A DNA stretch of 64,000 nucleotides from Persicobacter diffluens (GCF_036244895.1 NZ_BQKE01000001.1:1364001-1428000), one strand, 5' to 3'; counted from the stretch's first letter, positions 6,960 to 16,183 are shown. The notes: generated by a model from the sequence alone, not told the origin. Translations and numbers: made by a program.

Positions 6960-9680
6960 TTAATACAAATCCATTTTCAAACCGACGGAGAAACGGGTGT
7001 TATAGTATTCTTCCTGGAAGGTGAAATTCTGGTTTCCCTGATAATATCTCAATGGTTGATTCAAAAGATTATTGACTTCCACAAATATTCGGGCCTTTTG
7101 CGATAAATTGATATTAGCATTGGCATCTAAATAAAACACCTGATCATAATAAATGTCTTCGAATTGTTCACCACCCACCTCGTCGATAAAATCCGAAGTA
7201 TAGTTAAAGGAAACGCCTAAAGAGAAATATTTTGAATCATACAATAAAGAAGCATTCATACTGTGTTCTGCGGTTCCCACTAATGGTAAAGTTTCGCCTT
7301 CGCGGTCTTCCAGATTAAAATTATTTGTTGAAGATTGGGTGAAGGTATAGTTGGCAAAAACCGACATATTATTTAAAGGAGCAGGAAGGAAATTTAGCTG
7401 ACGCTGTAAGCCCAGTTCAAGGCCGTAGATGTTAGCGTCTCCGGCGTTTACGGGTTGGAATACATCATGTTCAATTCCATTGAAAGTTTCCTTACTTCTT
7501 TTTGTAACGATATAATTTTTCAAATCTTTTGTGAATACCCCACCGGAAATTAAACCGATATTTTGGAAATAATATTCCAACATGAGGTCAAAGTTCATAG
7601 ATGTGGTGGCTTCCAAATTGGGGTTTCCGATGGCGATCTCCTCATCACCGGTGAAAATCTGGCGGTAAGGTACCAGGTCAAAATAGTTTGGGCGCGCCAG
7701 GGAGTTGGTCCAGGCCAAACGGATATTGGCATTATTATTCGGCGAATATTTCAGATGAACCGCAGGCAGGATGTTGATGTAGTGATCAGTTTCCGTGGAG
7801 GTTGGGTCCAGCGTGCCTTCTTCATCATCGTAAATGAATCCGCTGTATTCCAGGGAAGTTTGTTCCATTCTTAAACCGAAAAGGCCGGAGAATTTGGATC
7901 CAAAGTGCTGGTCCAATAGGATATACCCGGCATTGATTTGCTCTTTTGCGGAGAAGTTACCCGCCATTTCCTCTAATTCCATTTTTCCCTCAAACGAGCC
8001 GTTTTGGAAATTGATGTTGCCTAAATATTTCGCTGAAACGAAATTCCCCATGGCGTAAGGACCGGCTAAAAAGTTGCTTTTTGAAATGTCTTCATACTGC
8101 AGGGTATTAAAGAATGCTCCTTCATCCAATGGCTCATAAGCATAGAAATCATTATTTCTACTTTTATCCTTTAATTTGATTTTACCACCAAGTTTTAGTT
8201 GGTTGGAAAAGGTACCTTCGGCTTTTAAGGGTAAAAGGAAATTGATGCGCAGACTAAAATTTTCCTCTTCGGTCCTTTGGGTTTCATTCGATAAATCATC
8301 GATTTCCCAATCACTGGTGATAACCGGAAAGAAATTGGAGGGGACCGGCTTATTGGTACTCCCGTTGAACTGAATGGGGTTGCCGGGCTCCAATTCGTAG
8401 GAAATGTAGCGTTCGTTCGGGCGATTTTCTGAGGCTTTGGCATAAGTAGCGGCCCAGTCCATATGCAATTTACCGAACAGATGATCTCCGGAAAGTGCGA
8501 TATTTCTTACGCGCTGATCTTCCAGTCTTTGGTTTTTATCGTTTTGTCCCCCTTTGGTTTCTCTTTTTACGCTACCCAAAGTGTAGTCGCCGGATTCCGC
8601 ATCATACTCATCCACTTTATATTGTAATTTATAACGGTTCTCCCAGTCGTTACGGTGGTTGTACATGCCCTTGAGGAATAAAGTGTGGTTCGCATTGATT
8701 TTATAATCCAGGCTCAAAGAGTAAGACTGACGCAAACGCTGCAAATAATACTGACGGTTTTGGAATTCTTTCAATGAGCCATCTTCCTCCCATTCAGCTT
8801 CAAAGTTATCAGAACCCAACATATGGTTCAATACAGAGGCAGAGGCGATCACGCCGAATTTATCATTGGCAAATCGATTACCCAATACCACGCCACCATT
8901 GACCATGGGTTTGTTGGCGATGAAGTTGTAGCCAGAACCTAAAGTAATGGCCGCACGCGGGGCACTAGGGGCAGAACGTGTAACTAAATTGACCGAACCG
9001 CCAATGGCATCGCCATCCATATCCGGGGTAATGGCTTTGGACACCTCAACCGCCTGTACCATATCCGAAGGGATTAAATCCAATTGTACCGAGCGGTTTT
9101 CCGCTTCCGCGGAGGGGATGCGTTCCCCATTGATGGTGACGGAGTTCAGTTGTGGGGAGGTGCCGCGGATATTGGCAAAACGCGCCTCGCCCTGATCGTA
9201 TTGAACATAAATGCCCGGAATTCTTTTCATGGCATCTCCGATATTGGAATCCGGAAAGCGTCCCACCTGATCAGCCGAGATCACATTCATGATGTTCATG
9301 GCATTTTTCTGCTGGTTTAAGGCATTGATCTGCGCATTTTTATTACCGGTAATCACGACCTCGTTCAGACTTTGGCTGGCAGAGAGCTTGGTTTGAAGGC
9401 TAACCGTTTTATTGGCCTCAATTTGTACTTTTTGTTTGATGATCGGATAGCCGATACTCGATATCGAAATTTCTTGCTCACCAGTTGGTAAGTTCACCAG
9501 TTTGAACTGCCCATTAATATCTGTGGAGGTGCCGAAGGAGGAGTTTTCTATGAAAACCAAGGCGCCAGGCATGGCTAAGTTTTGTTCGTCCAGGATTCGA
9601 CCGGTCAGGTTGCCCTGGGCAAGTGAAAGGGTGCTGAATAGGAACATTCCAGCCATCAATAGTAGTAAATTTTTCATCAT
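6960..9680 (-). CDS. TonB-dependent outer-membrane receptor, phytase-linked
   Basis: A 906-residue outer-membrane channel powered by TonB. The start at 9680 gives a signal peptide (MMKNLLLLMAGMFLFSTLSLAQ). A carboxypeptidase-regulatory-like beta domain (about residues 22-105) is followed by a TonB-interacting segment (LNEVVITG), a plug domain containing GRFPDSNIGDAMKRIPGI, and a long beta-barrel. The barrel ends in an aromatic-rich strand (RFSVGLKMDLY), as expected for outer-membrane insertion. It belongs to the TonB-receptor class without a SusD partner. The downstream phytase suggests the substrate is inositol phosphate or a phosphate-containing product. The region 9681-9997 is a probable promoter region for both this operon and the divergent cyclase gene, but no clear box was assigned. 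Confidence 0.9.
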   Translation of the reverse strand: MMKNLLLLMAGMFLFSTLSLAQGNLTGRILDEQNLAMPGALVFIENSSFGTSTDINGQFKLVNLPTGEQEISISSIGYPIIKQKVQIEANKTVSLQTKLSASQSLNEVVITGNKNAQINALNQQKNAMNIMNVISADQVGRFPDSNIGDAMKRIPGIYVQYDQGEARFANIRGTSPQLNSVTINGERIPSAEAENRSVQLDLIPSDMVQAVEVSKAITPDMDGDAIGGSVNLVTRSAPSAPRAAITLGSGYNFIANKPMVNGGVVLGNRFANDKFGVIASASVLNHMLGSDNFEAEWEEDGSLKEFQNRQYYLQRLRQSYSLSLDYKINANHTLFLKGMYNHRNDWENRYKLQYKVDEYDAESGDYTLGSVKRETKGGQNDKNQRLEDQRVRNIALSGDHLFGKLHMDWAATYAKASENRPNERYISYELEPGNPIQFNGSTNKPVPSNFFPVITSDWEIDDLSNETQRTEEENFSLRINFLLPLKAEGTFSNQLKLGGKIKLKDKSRNNDFYAYEPLDEGAFFNTLQYEDISKSNFLAGPYAMGNFVSAKYLGNINFQNGSFEGKMELEEMAGNFSAKEQINAGYILLDQHFGSKFSGLFGLRMEQTSLEYSGFIYDDEEGTLDPTSTETDHYINILPAVHLKYSPNNNANIRLAWTNSLARPNYFDLVPYRQIFTGDEEIAIGNPNLEATTSMNFDLMLEYYFQNIGLISGGVFTKDLKNYIVTKRSKETFNGIEHDVFQPVNAGDANIYGLELGLQRQLNFLPAPLNNMSVFANYTFTQSSTNNFNLEDREGETLPLVGTAEHSMNASLLYDSKYFSLGVSFNYTSDFIDEVGGEQFEDIYYDQVFYLDANANINLSQKARIFVEVNNLLNQPLRYYQGNQNFTFQEEYYNTRFSVGLKMDLY

Positions 9681-9997
9681 TATGGTTTGGTTATGATGCT
9701 TCAAAGATGGGGAGGTGCGACTTAATAAGTTTACTTTTAACAATTAAGGATATATGGTCTTATTGTTTTGCCTGAGTCAATTGAATGCTCTAACTATAGG
9801 TTCAAGTTTAGGTATTTGGAGGTTTAAGGTGTAAATTAAGCTTAAAATTAAGTTAAAATAAAATTGCTTTTTGCGTGAATGTTACCAACTCAGATACTGG
9901 TATAGGGCTTTGAGTTTTTGTGGTAATTTTATTTCAATGTCTGTTGATTTTTGTTTATCTCGCTCTTCTTGTTATTTCATTTTTTATTTCAACAATC

Positions 9998-10768
9998 ATG
10001 CAGCAGATAATTGACCTCACCAAGCCGATCAAAGAGTACCCGGATGATCCATGGTTCATGAAGGTGAAGATTAAACATAAGCCTCATCGTAAAGCCAAAT
10101 GGCTGATTCGACTTTTCGGCTTGCCCTTTAAGCTATTTCCCAAAAGCTTTGTGGGCTGGGCCGATGATACCATCGAAAAAATGGGGGTGCATGCTACAAC
10201 GCATATTGATGCGCCCTGGCATTACACGCCTAGCCTGAATGGCGAGAAAGCCAAAACCATTGAACAAATTCCTTTGGATATTTGCCATGGGGAAGGCCTG
10301 GTGATCGACATGTGTCATAAGCCAGATTTTGATCCTATTACCGCAGCGGATATTCAAAGCTTTTTGACTGAAAACGATTTGGAATTGAAGCCCGGAATGA
10401 TTGTTCTGATTAAAACGGGTAGGGACAAATTGATCGGGACGAAAGATTACCCACATAGGGGTACGGGCATGTCTGCTGAAGCTACCAGGTTTTTAATTGA
10501 GGCGGGCGTAAAGGTGATGGGTATTGATAGTTGGGGTTGGGACATCCCTCTAAAATATCAGATTAAAAAGGCGAAGCAGGATCAGAATGATCAGTTATTC
10601 TGGGAAGCGCATTTAGTGGGACAACATGAAGAATATTGGCATATGGAGCAGCTGGTGAATCTTGATGCACTCCCACTTTCTGGATTTAAGGTAGGCGTTT
10701 TTCCCTTGAAAATTGTCGGGGCTTCGGCTGCGCCGGCAAGGGTGGTGGCGTTTTTGGAAGAGGCTTAA
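9998..10768 (+). CDS. Cyclase-family metal hydrolase (kynurenine formamidase-like)
   Basis: A 256-residue protein of the cyclase / arylformamidase superfamily, which hydrolyses amides or lactones with a divalent metal. The metal-binding motif is HATTHIDAPWHY, the family's H-x-G-T-H-x-D-x-P-x-H pattern with Ala-Thr in place of x-Gly. I chose the start MQQIIDLTKPI at 9998 because it matches the normal family N-terminus; the longer frame from 9920 adds a 26-residue hydrophobic leader of doubtful value. A broken second copy of this gene lies at 12092-12268. The physiological substrate is not evident, and nothing nearby suggests tryptophan breakdown. Confidence 0.8.
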   Translation: MQQIIDLTKPIKEYPDDPWFMKVKIKHKPHRKAKWLIRLFGLPFKLFPKSFVGWADDTIEKMGVHATTHIDAPWHYTPSLNGEKAKTIEQIPLDICHGEGLVIDMCHKPDFDPITAADIQSFLTENDLELKPGMIVLIKTGRDKLIGTKDYPHRGTGMSAEATRFLIEAGVKVMGIDSWGWDIPLKYQIKKAKQDQNDQLFWEAHLVGQHEEYWHMEQLVNLDALPLSGFKVGVFPLKIVGASAAPARVVAFLEEA

Positions 10769-10779
10769 AATGGAAAGAC

Positions 10780-10801
10780 AGCTATTTTCAGGTAATTAGC
10801 T
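10780..10801. terminator. Hairpin between convergent cyclase and membrane-protein genes
   Basis: A short stem AGCTA / TAGCT separates the two convergent stops. The duplicated segment has a stronger hairpin at the same relative place (12278-12303), so the structure appears conserved although the bases changed. Confidence 0.4.
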
Positions 10802-10813
10802 ATCCCTGGCGTT

Positions 10814-11797
10814 TTAATAGCCGGCATTATAGGTGTCAATGGCCCGGTCTATATTTTTATAGTTCCCGATTTGGAAGGTCCAGCCCACCGCGATCATGCC
10901 AGCACCAATAATCACACCTGCCGGAATTTTTACATCAACAGATTCCCCTTGACTAGGGGGCCCTCCATTTGAGGAGGTGCCCGTGTCTGAGAGAAAGGAG
11001 GCTAGCATTACTCCGGCCCCAAGGGTGTTGATCACAATAGTTGCAATATTATTGGTTTGGCATTTCTTTAGATGTCGTATGGCGGCGGGATCACCCTGCA
11101 TTTCTTTCTTTAGGTTGGAGTAATTGGCTTTTTGCAAAGGTTCAAAACCATGATTAAAATACATTACCTTAGTTTTACTCACAATTGTTCCTCCGGTCCA
11201 CATCCCTGTATGTGGATTGTAGTTTGGGGCAGTGTGTGCATTTACCTCCTTTGTAAAAATGTTTATTTTTCCAGATTTGGTCATTTTAAGATATCGGTGA
11301 TTACCAGAATTCCCAATGAGCAATTCATTAGCGAATACTTCATTAAAGTGGCCATAAAATATCACCTCATTTGAACTGAGTTCTTTCCCGTCTACAACAA
11401 GTTTTCTTTTGCCCAATACGGGCTTTTCTAAAGAAATCTTATGGGCTTTTATGACTTGAAATTCCCGATTTACCCAAAATGCTTGCATATTTTCATTTAT
11501 GTCAGGGAATGAGGGTTCTTTTTCTTTTATGAAGTTTCGTTTTCTACTTCTGTTAAGGAGATCACTTACGGAAGTGTATCGAAGATCAATGTATTCGCCC
11601 TTATAAGTGATGGCGATTAGATCCTCAGTGGAAATAAATAACTCCTCATCCGCTTTTTGAATTAGGATTTCTTCATTTTGAATAGATAAAATTTTGCAGG
11701 ATATACTTTCTTCATTGAAAAAGAATAGCTTGTCTTGAGAAAAGCCCGAATGAACAATGAATGATAGTGCTAAAATAAGAATGGTTTTTAGATTCAA
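10814..11797 (-). CDS. Membrane-associated protein of unknown function, paralogue A
   Basis: A 327-residue protein with a cleavable signal peptide (ending near SGFSQ), a roughly 200-residue predicted periplasmic part rich in beta strands, and two C-terminal hydrophobic segments (IATIVINTLGAGVMLASFL and IPAGVIIGAGMIAVGWTF) separated by a Ser/Gly-rich linker. I do not recognise a named family. It is a paralogue of the protein at 12314-13309: the two share the same architecture and only moderate identity over most of their length, but 141 bp encoding the linker and helices are about 96% identical at the DNA level. It arose by a tandem duplication whose junction is still visible at 12005-12268. 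Confidence 0.75.
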   Translation of the reverse strand: MNLKTILILALSFIVHSGFSQDKLFFFNEESISCKILSIQNEEILIQKADEELFISTEDLIAITYKGEYIDLRYTSVSDLLNRSRKRNFIKEKEPSFPDINENMQAFWVNREFQVIKAHKISLEKPVLGKRKLVVDGKELSSNEVIFYGHFNEVFANELLIGNSGNHRYLKMTKSGKINIFTKEVNAHTAPNYNPHTGMWTGGTIVSKTKVMYFNHGFEPLQKANYSNLKKEMQGDPAAIRHLKKCQTNNIATIVINTLGAGVMLASFLSDTGTSSNGGPPSQGESVDVKIPAGVIIGAGMIAVGWTFQIGNYKNIDRAIDTYNAGY

Positions 11798-12004
11798 GGT
11801 GATTAATTAAAGTAGGTTGAGTTTAAATATGCATACATTTTATAGTTGAAAAAAAATAATTTGTTATTAAAAATGTTTAATAACAAATTATTCAATTGAG
11901 TAGGGGTGTAGTTTGTGTGGCGGATGAACCCAAGGGGCTTGATTTAGCATCATTCATATCCGTCCCAAAAATAATTTGCTTGTCCTCCAAATTTAAACAG
12001 AACT

Positions 12005-12090
12005 ATGACGGAAATTGGACAGAACACTCAAAAGGTTAAGGAATTATTGGAACCAGGGGTTTGGTCACCAAATGTTTAAATGCGAATGCA
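12005..12090 (+). pseudogene. 5' fragment of a Sua5 gene (duplication relic)
   Basis: The 54 bases starting at the ATG at 12005 align base for base with the start of the intact Sua5 gene at 13518 at roughly 80% identity (ATGrCrGAAATwGGACAG...). They continue, after a deletion of about 30 bases, to a CAAATGTTTAAATGC block matching Sua5 near 13614-13628. The match stops abruptly around 12090, where cyclase-like sequence begins. It is not translatable as a useful product. Confidence 0.8.
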
Positions 12091-12091
12091 T

Positions 12092-12268
12092 ATAAGGGTG
12101 AAGATTAAACGTTAGCCTCATTGTAAATTCAAATGGCTGATTCGACTTTTCGGCTTACCCTTTCAATTATTCCCCCAAAGCTTGGAGGGTTGGCAGAGGA
12201 TACCATTGAAAATTGTGGGGGCTTCCACCACTCCGGCAATGGCATTGGCGTTTTTGAAGTTGGTGTAA
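12092..12268 (+). pseudogene. Internally deleted fragment of the cyclase gene (duplication relic)
   Basis: The sequence from 12094 matches the intact cyclase gene from about 10062 (GGTGAAGATTAAAC, then CAAATGGCTGATTCGACTTT) up to its ATACCAT position. It then jumps to the 3' end (GAAAATTGT.GGGGCTTC...GGCGTTTTTG.A), ending at a TAA. About 525 bases are missing, and the deletion joins two short TyGAAAA repeats. It sits directly after the Sua5 fragment, in the order expected for a tandem duplication junction. Together with the Sua5 fragment it accounts for the otherwise empty gap 11798-12313. Confidence 0.82.
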
Positions 12269-12277
12269 AATGACAAG

Positions 12278-12303
12278 ACCGCTATTGATTTGAAAATAGC
12301 GGT
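12278..12303. terminator. Hairpin downstream of paralogue B
   Basis: A perfect 9-bp stem ACCGCTATT / AATAGCGGT with an 8-base loop, between the cyclase relic and the convergent paralogue B. It corresponds in position to the weaker hairpin at 10780-10801. Confidence 0.5.
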
Positions 12304-12313
12304 CACAGAGGAT

Positions 12314-13309
12314 TTAATAACCGGCGTTATAAGTATCAACCGCTCTATCAATATTTTTTGAATTTCCTATTTGGAAGGTCCAACCGAGCCCGATCATGCC
12401 AGCACCAATAATCACACCTGCCGGAATTTTTACATCAACAGATTCCCCTTGACTTGGGGTCCCTCCATTTGAGGAGGCGCCCGTGTCTGAGAGAAAGGAG
12501 GCGAGCATAACTCCGGCCCCAAGGGTGTTGATTAGAATGGTTAGCGTATTATTGGAGCGGTATTTTTTTAGGTGGCCTAAGGCTTCGGGGTCATCTTCCA
12601 TTACGCTTAGGAGGTTGATCGATTTGACGGGCTGTATAGGCCCAAGCCCCTGATTAAAGTATTTTACTTTCCTCCGACCCATGTACATCGTTCCTCCTCC
12701 CATCATTTGACCGTTGGGTCCCATGGTTGGGGCTGAATGAGCATAGTCGGCTACTTCCTTCTCAAAAATATTGATTTTACCGACTTTCACCAATTCCAAG
12801 TACCGGTGTTGAGCTCGACTACCTATAAGAGATTCGTTGGCATATACTTGATTGTACTCCCCATAAAATAATACCTCGTCGGAATCCAAGCGATTGCCAT
12901 CGATATACAGTTTATTTCGGCCAATTAATGGATCTTTAAATTCTATTCTTTCTGCAGGAATGATCTGTCGGTTACGGTTTACCCAGAAAGCAGGATATTG
13001 GCGCATTGCCGTTTTTAATGGATTATCAACTTGACTGGATTTTTTGTAGACTTCCAATTCCATCATGATTTCCTGTACAGATGCAGACTGTAAGTCAAAG
13101 AGCTTGCCTTTGTATAAAAAGGAATTGAGTTTCTGTAGAGGGGCTACGGTTTCTTGTCCCCTGGCTATTAGGTGAATGGTATCTTGGTCAATTTTGATGA
13201 TTTCACAGTTCAAAGTATGTCCGGTCTTGGAATATAGGACATCCTGCGCCATTAATGAAGTTGTAAGAAATAACAAGAGCGCTAAGAAACAAATAAATGG
13301 ACGGTTCAT
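12314..13309 (-). CDS. Membrane-associated protein of unknown function, paralogue B
   Basis: A 331-residue protein with the same layout as paralogue A: signal peptide (start at 13309, MNRPFICFLALLLFL), beta-rich exported region, and two C-terminal hydrophobic segments around a Ser/Gly linker. A start ten codons upstream (13339) is possible but disturbs the signal peptide. The DNA at 12391-12531 is nearly identical to 10891-11031 although the rest of the genes has diverged strongly. It lies divergent from Sua5, as paralogue A lies divergent from the Sua5 fragment. Function unknown. Confidence 0.75.
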   Translation of the reverse strand: MNRPFICFLALLLFLTTSLMAQDVLYSKTGHTLNCEIIKIDQDTIHLIARGQETVAPLQKLNSFLYKGKLFDLQSASVQEIMMELEVYKKSSQVDNPLKTAMRQYPAFWVNRNRQIIPAERIEFKDPLIGRNKLYIDGNRLDSDEVLFYGEYNQVYANESLIGSRAQHRYLELVKVGKINIFEKEVADYAHSAPTMGPNGQMMGGGTMYMGRRKVKYFNQGLGPIQPVKSINLLSVMEDDPEALGHLKKYRSNNTLTILINTLGAGVMLASFLSDTGASSNGGTPSQGESVDVKIPAGVIIGAGMIGLGWTFQIGNSKNIDRAVDTYNAGY

Positions 13310-13488
13310 CGCTATAGCTATAAGTAGGTAAGGCCGCAATATAAGATTTTTTAATAGTTGAATAAATATATTTTTTTATTAAAAATGTTTAAATGTAAAT
13401 TATTCATGTGAATAAAAGCATCCTTCGGGTGGCGGCGGAAGCAGATGTGTCTGTTTTATCTTAAATTTTTTCCATTCCAAAAAACTTT

Positions 13489-13496
13489 TACCTTTG
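13489..13496 (+). promoter_or_regulatory. Bacteroidota-type -7 box (TACCTTTG) for Sua5
   Basis: TACCTTTG fits the TAnnTTTG -7 consensus of Bacteroidota housekeeping promoters and lies 21 bases before the Sua5 ATG. No convincing TTTG -33 box is at the usual distance, so this is a moderate call. Confidence 0.45.
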
Positions 13497-13517
13497 CCCC
13501 GAAATTAAAATAATACA

Positions 13518-14480
13518 ATGGCAGAAATAGGACAGGACATTCAGCAGGCTAAGGCATTATTGGAAGCAGGGGAGTTAGTGGCAATCCCTACGGAGACCGT
13601 ATATGGGCTCGCAGCCAATGGTTTAAATGCAAAGGCCGCCGCAAAGATTTTTGAAGCCAAGAATCGCCCCTCCTTCGATCCATTGATTTGCCACACCAAC
13701 TCTATGGAAAAGGTGGAAAGTTTCACCACTAACATTCCAAACAAAGCTTACGCCCTGGCGGAAAAATTTTGGCCCGGTCCGATGACCATGCTTTTGGATC
13801 GAGCGCCGATAGTGCCGGATCTTACCGTGAGCGGACTCGGAAGAGTAGGGGTGCGTATTCCCGATCATGAATTGACCCTGAGTCTTTTAGAGCAGTTGGA
13901 TTTTCCATTGGCAGCCCCTTCGGCCAATCCTTTTGGTTATATCTCCCCGACCACTGCCGCTCATGTCAATGATCAATTAGGGGGAAAAATAAATTATATC
14001 ATTGACGGAGGTCATAGTGAAGTCGGGATTGAATCCACTATTATTGGGTTCGAAAACGATGAGGCGATCATTTACCGCCTTGGAGGTTTGTCTGTGGAGG
14101 AAATTGAGGATGTTATCGGTCCGGTAAAGATCAATGCTCATAGTTCTTCCAATCCGGCAGCCCCCGGCATGTTGAAGAGTCATTACGCTCCTTCCTGCCC
14201 TGTAATTTTAGGGGAGGAATTGAAAGCGATGGCCCAGCAATATGCAGGTAAAAAAGTGGGTGTTTTGGGCTTTGATTATGGTCTGGAAAATATCCCTGCA
14301 GAGGATCAATTCGTGCTTTCGGTCAGAGGTGATCTGAATGAAGCCGCTACCCGTCTGTTTATGGGTTTACGCTATCTGGATGGTCAAAATCTGGATTTAA
14401 TAATTACGACTTTGGTGCCTGATGAAGGCTTAGGGCGGGGTATTAACGACCGTCTGAAGCGTTCGGCAGCCAAAGGATAA
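13518..14480 (+). CDS. sua5: L-threonylcarbamoyladenylate synthase, Sua5 type
   Basis: A 320-residue enzyme that makes threonylcarbamoyl-AMP from threonine, bicarbonate and ATP for the t6A modification of tRNAs reading ANN codons. The YrdC/TsaC domain covers about residues 1-200, with IPTETVYGLAAN and KNRPSFDPL-type substrate motifs (KxR and SxN-containing loops, e.g. APSANPFGYISPT). The HYAP motif begins the C-terminal Sua5 domain that distinguishes the long form from the short TsaC form. It is followed by pgk on the same strand, about 55 bases away. A fragment of a second copy is at 12005. Confidence 0.93.
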   Translation: MAEIGQDIQQAKALLEAGELVAIPTETVYGLAANGLNAKAAAKIFEAKNRPSFDPLICHTNSMEKVESFTTNIPNKAYALAEKFWPGPMTMLLDRAPIVPDLTVSGLGRVGVRIPDHELTLSLLEQLDFPLAAPSANPFGYISPTTAAHVNDQLGGKINYIIDGGHSEVGIESTIIGFENDEAIIYRLGGLSVEEIEDVIGPVKINAHSSSNPAAPGMLKSHYAPSCPVILGEELKAMAQQYAGKKVGVLGFDYGLENIPAEDQFVLSVRGDLNEAATRLFMGLRYLDGQNLDLIITTLVPDEGLGRGINDRLKRSAAKG

Positions 14481-14534
14481 ATAAGGAAACATAAATCGGT
14501 GCTCACTGTGAGTGCCAAATTTGAAAATAACACT

Positions 14535-15722
14535 ATGAAAACAGTAGACAATTTCAACTTCGCTGGCAAAAAAGCCGTTGTTCGTGTTGACTTGAACGTT
14601 CCATTGAACGAAGATTTAACTGTACGTGATTACACTCGTATCAACGCTGTAGTTCCTACCGTACAAAAAATCGTTAAAGATGGCGGTTCTGCGATCTTGA
14701 TGTCCCATATGGGTCGTCCAAAAGATGGTTTCGAAGATAAATTTTCTTTGAAGCACATTGTTGCTGACTTGTCTGAGAAATTGGGTATCGAAGTAAAATT
14801 CGGTGGTGACTGTATTGGTGCTGAAGCTGATGAAATGGCAGCTAACCTACAAGCAGGTGAAGTAATGTTGTTGGATAACCTTCGTTTCTACAAAGAAGAG
14901 AAAAAAGGTGACGAAGCATTTGCTCAGAAATTGGCATCTCGTGGTGATGTATGGGTGATGGATGCCTTCGGTACTGCGCACCGTGCTCACGCTTCTACTG
15001 CTGTTATTGCTAAATTCGTTGCGGATAAAGTAGCGGGTTACACTATGGGCCGTGAGATCGAAGCTTCTCGCAAAATCTTGGAAGAAGGAGAGAAGCCTGT
15101 AACTGCGATCATGGGTGGTGCGAAGGTTTCTGATAAAATCTTGATCATCGAAAAAATGATCGACGTTTGTGATAACATCATCGTTGGTGGTGGTATGGCC
15201 TATACTTTCTTCAAAGCAATGGGTGGAACTATCGGTTCTTCACTATGCGAGGAAGATAAATTAGAATTGGCATTGAGCCTGATCGAAAAAGCAAAAGCTA
15301 AAGGTGTGAAAATGTTGTTGCCAGTAGATTCATTGGCGAACACTGGTTTCTCTAACGATGGCGTTTGTATCGAAGTAGACAACATGGCGATTCCTGATGG
15401 TCACATGGGATTGGATATCGGTCCTAAGGCAGCAGTTGAATTCGCTGACGTAGTAAAAGCTTCTAAAACTGTTCTTTGGAATGGCCCAATGGGTGTTTCT
15501 GAGTTCGATAACTTCGCAAAAGGTACTGTAGCAATCGCTAACGCTGTTGCTGAAGCTACTGAGGCAGGTGCTTTCTCTTTGATCGGTGGTGGTGACTCTG
15601 CAGCTGCAGTGAACACACTAGGTTTCGGAGACCGCGTTTCTTACATCTCTACTGGTGGTGGTGCAATGTTGGAAATGATGGAGGGTAAAGTATTGCCAGG
15701 TATCGCTGCTTTGGAAGACTAA
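14535..15722 (+). CDS. pgk: Phosphoglycerate kinase
   Basis: A 395-residue glycolytic enzyme that transfers phosphate between 1,3-bisphosphoglycerate and ADP. Typical motifs are VRVDLNVPLN near the N-terminus, SHMGRPK, the LLDNLRFYKEEK block, the hinge region around IMGGAKVSDK, and the C-terminal nucleotide-binding IGGGDSAAAV. I start it at 14535 (MKTVDNF), as the 12 residues upstream are not conserved in the family. Codon use is visibly more biased (GGT, CGT, AAC, GTT) than in its neighbours, as expected for a highly expressed gene. A strong terminator follows. Confidence 0.97.
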   Translation: MKTVDNFNFAGKKAVVRVDLNVPLNEDLTVRDYTRINAVVPTVQKIVKDGGSAILMSHMGRPKDGFEDKFSLKHIVADLSEKLGIEVKFGGDCIGAEADEMAANLQAGEVMLLDNLRFYKEEKKGDEAFAQKLASRGDVWVMDAFGTAHRAHASTAVIAKFVADKVAGYTMGREIEASRKILEEGEKPVTAIMGGAKVSDKILIIEKMIDVCDNIIVGGGMAYTFFKAMGGTIGSSLCEEDKLELALSLIEKAKAKGVKMLLPVDSLANTGFSNDGVCIEVDNMAIPDGHMGLDIGPKAAVEFADVVKASKTVLWNGPMGVSEFDNFAKGTVAIANAVAEATEAGAFSLIGGGDSAAAVNTLGFGDRVSYISTGGGAMLEMMEGKVLPGIAALED

Positions 15723-15769
15723 TTCAAGCACAAACAGTAGAAATCTTCGGATTTCGATATGAATATAAG

Positions 15770-15800
15770 ACAGCAGGGTGGTCACTCTGCTGTTTTTTTT
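15770..15800 (+). terminator. Intrinsic terminator of pgk
   Basis: A perfect 7-bp stem ACAGCAG / CTGCTGT with a 10-base loop is followed by eight T. An R1 element starts 10 bases downstream. Confidence 0.85.
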
Positions 15801-15809
15801 TGACTTTTT

Positions 15810-16031
15810 TTAAATCCAATTTTTCAACACTAGTTCTGGTAGTTTGGTGTAAATGATTTTTTGTCATTTTGTTCCGACTGGCTTGGCTGTTTTTCAGTAA
15901 CCCAAAATTGGGTAAGCTTGGCTTCTTCTCATTCACCTGCTTTCTAGGAAAAATTCGAAATAGGAATCTATTCCTTCATTTTTCCCACCTTGCAGCTATA
16001 CGAGGATTTAAGCATAAATAATCCGGCTTAG
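15810..16031 (+). repeat. R1 copy 1 (MITE-like TTAN element)
   Basis: About 222 bp sharing the R1 core (AACCCAAAATTGGGTAAGCTTG, here a degenerate palindrome, then GGAAAAATTCGAAATAGGAA, TATTCCTTCATTTTTCCC) and the right end GCATAAATAATCCGGC-TTAG. The left inverted repeat is degraded. It lies directly after the pgk terminator. The stretch 16032-16183 holds no gene I can support. Confidence 0.75.
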
Positions 16032-16183
16032 TTAATGGGGAAGCTGGTGGAGTCGGACGATCTTTGTTTCGTTGACAAGGCGCCGGAAGCTTTTGATAAA
16101 AATGGACTTTTGGGAGGATGTTTTTGCCCAATCAGGGATGTGCATTTGATATTGTGCGTTCTGATTACGCTGAGATTAAAAGG

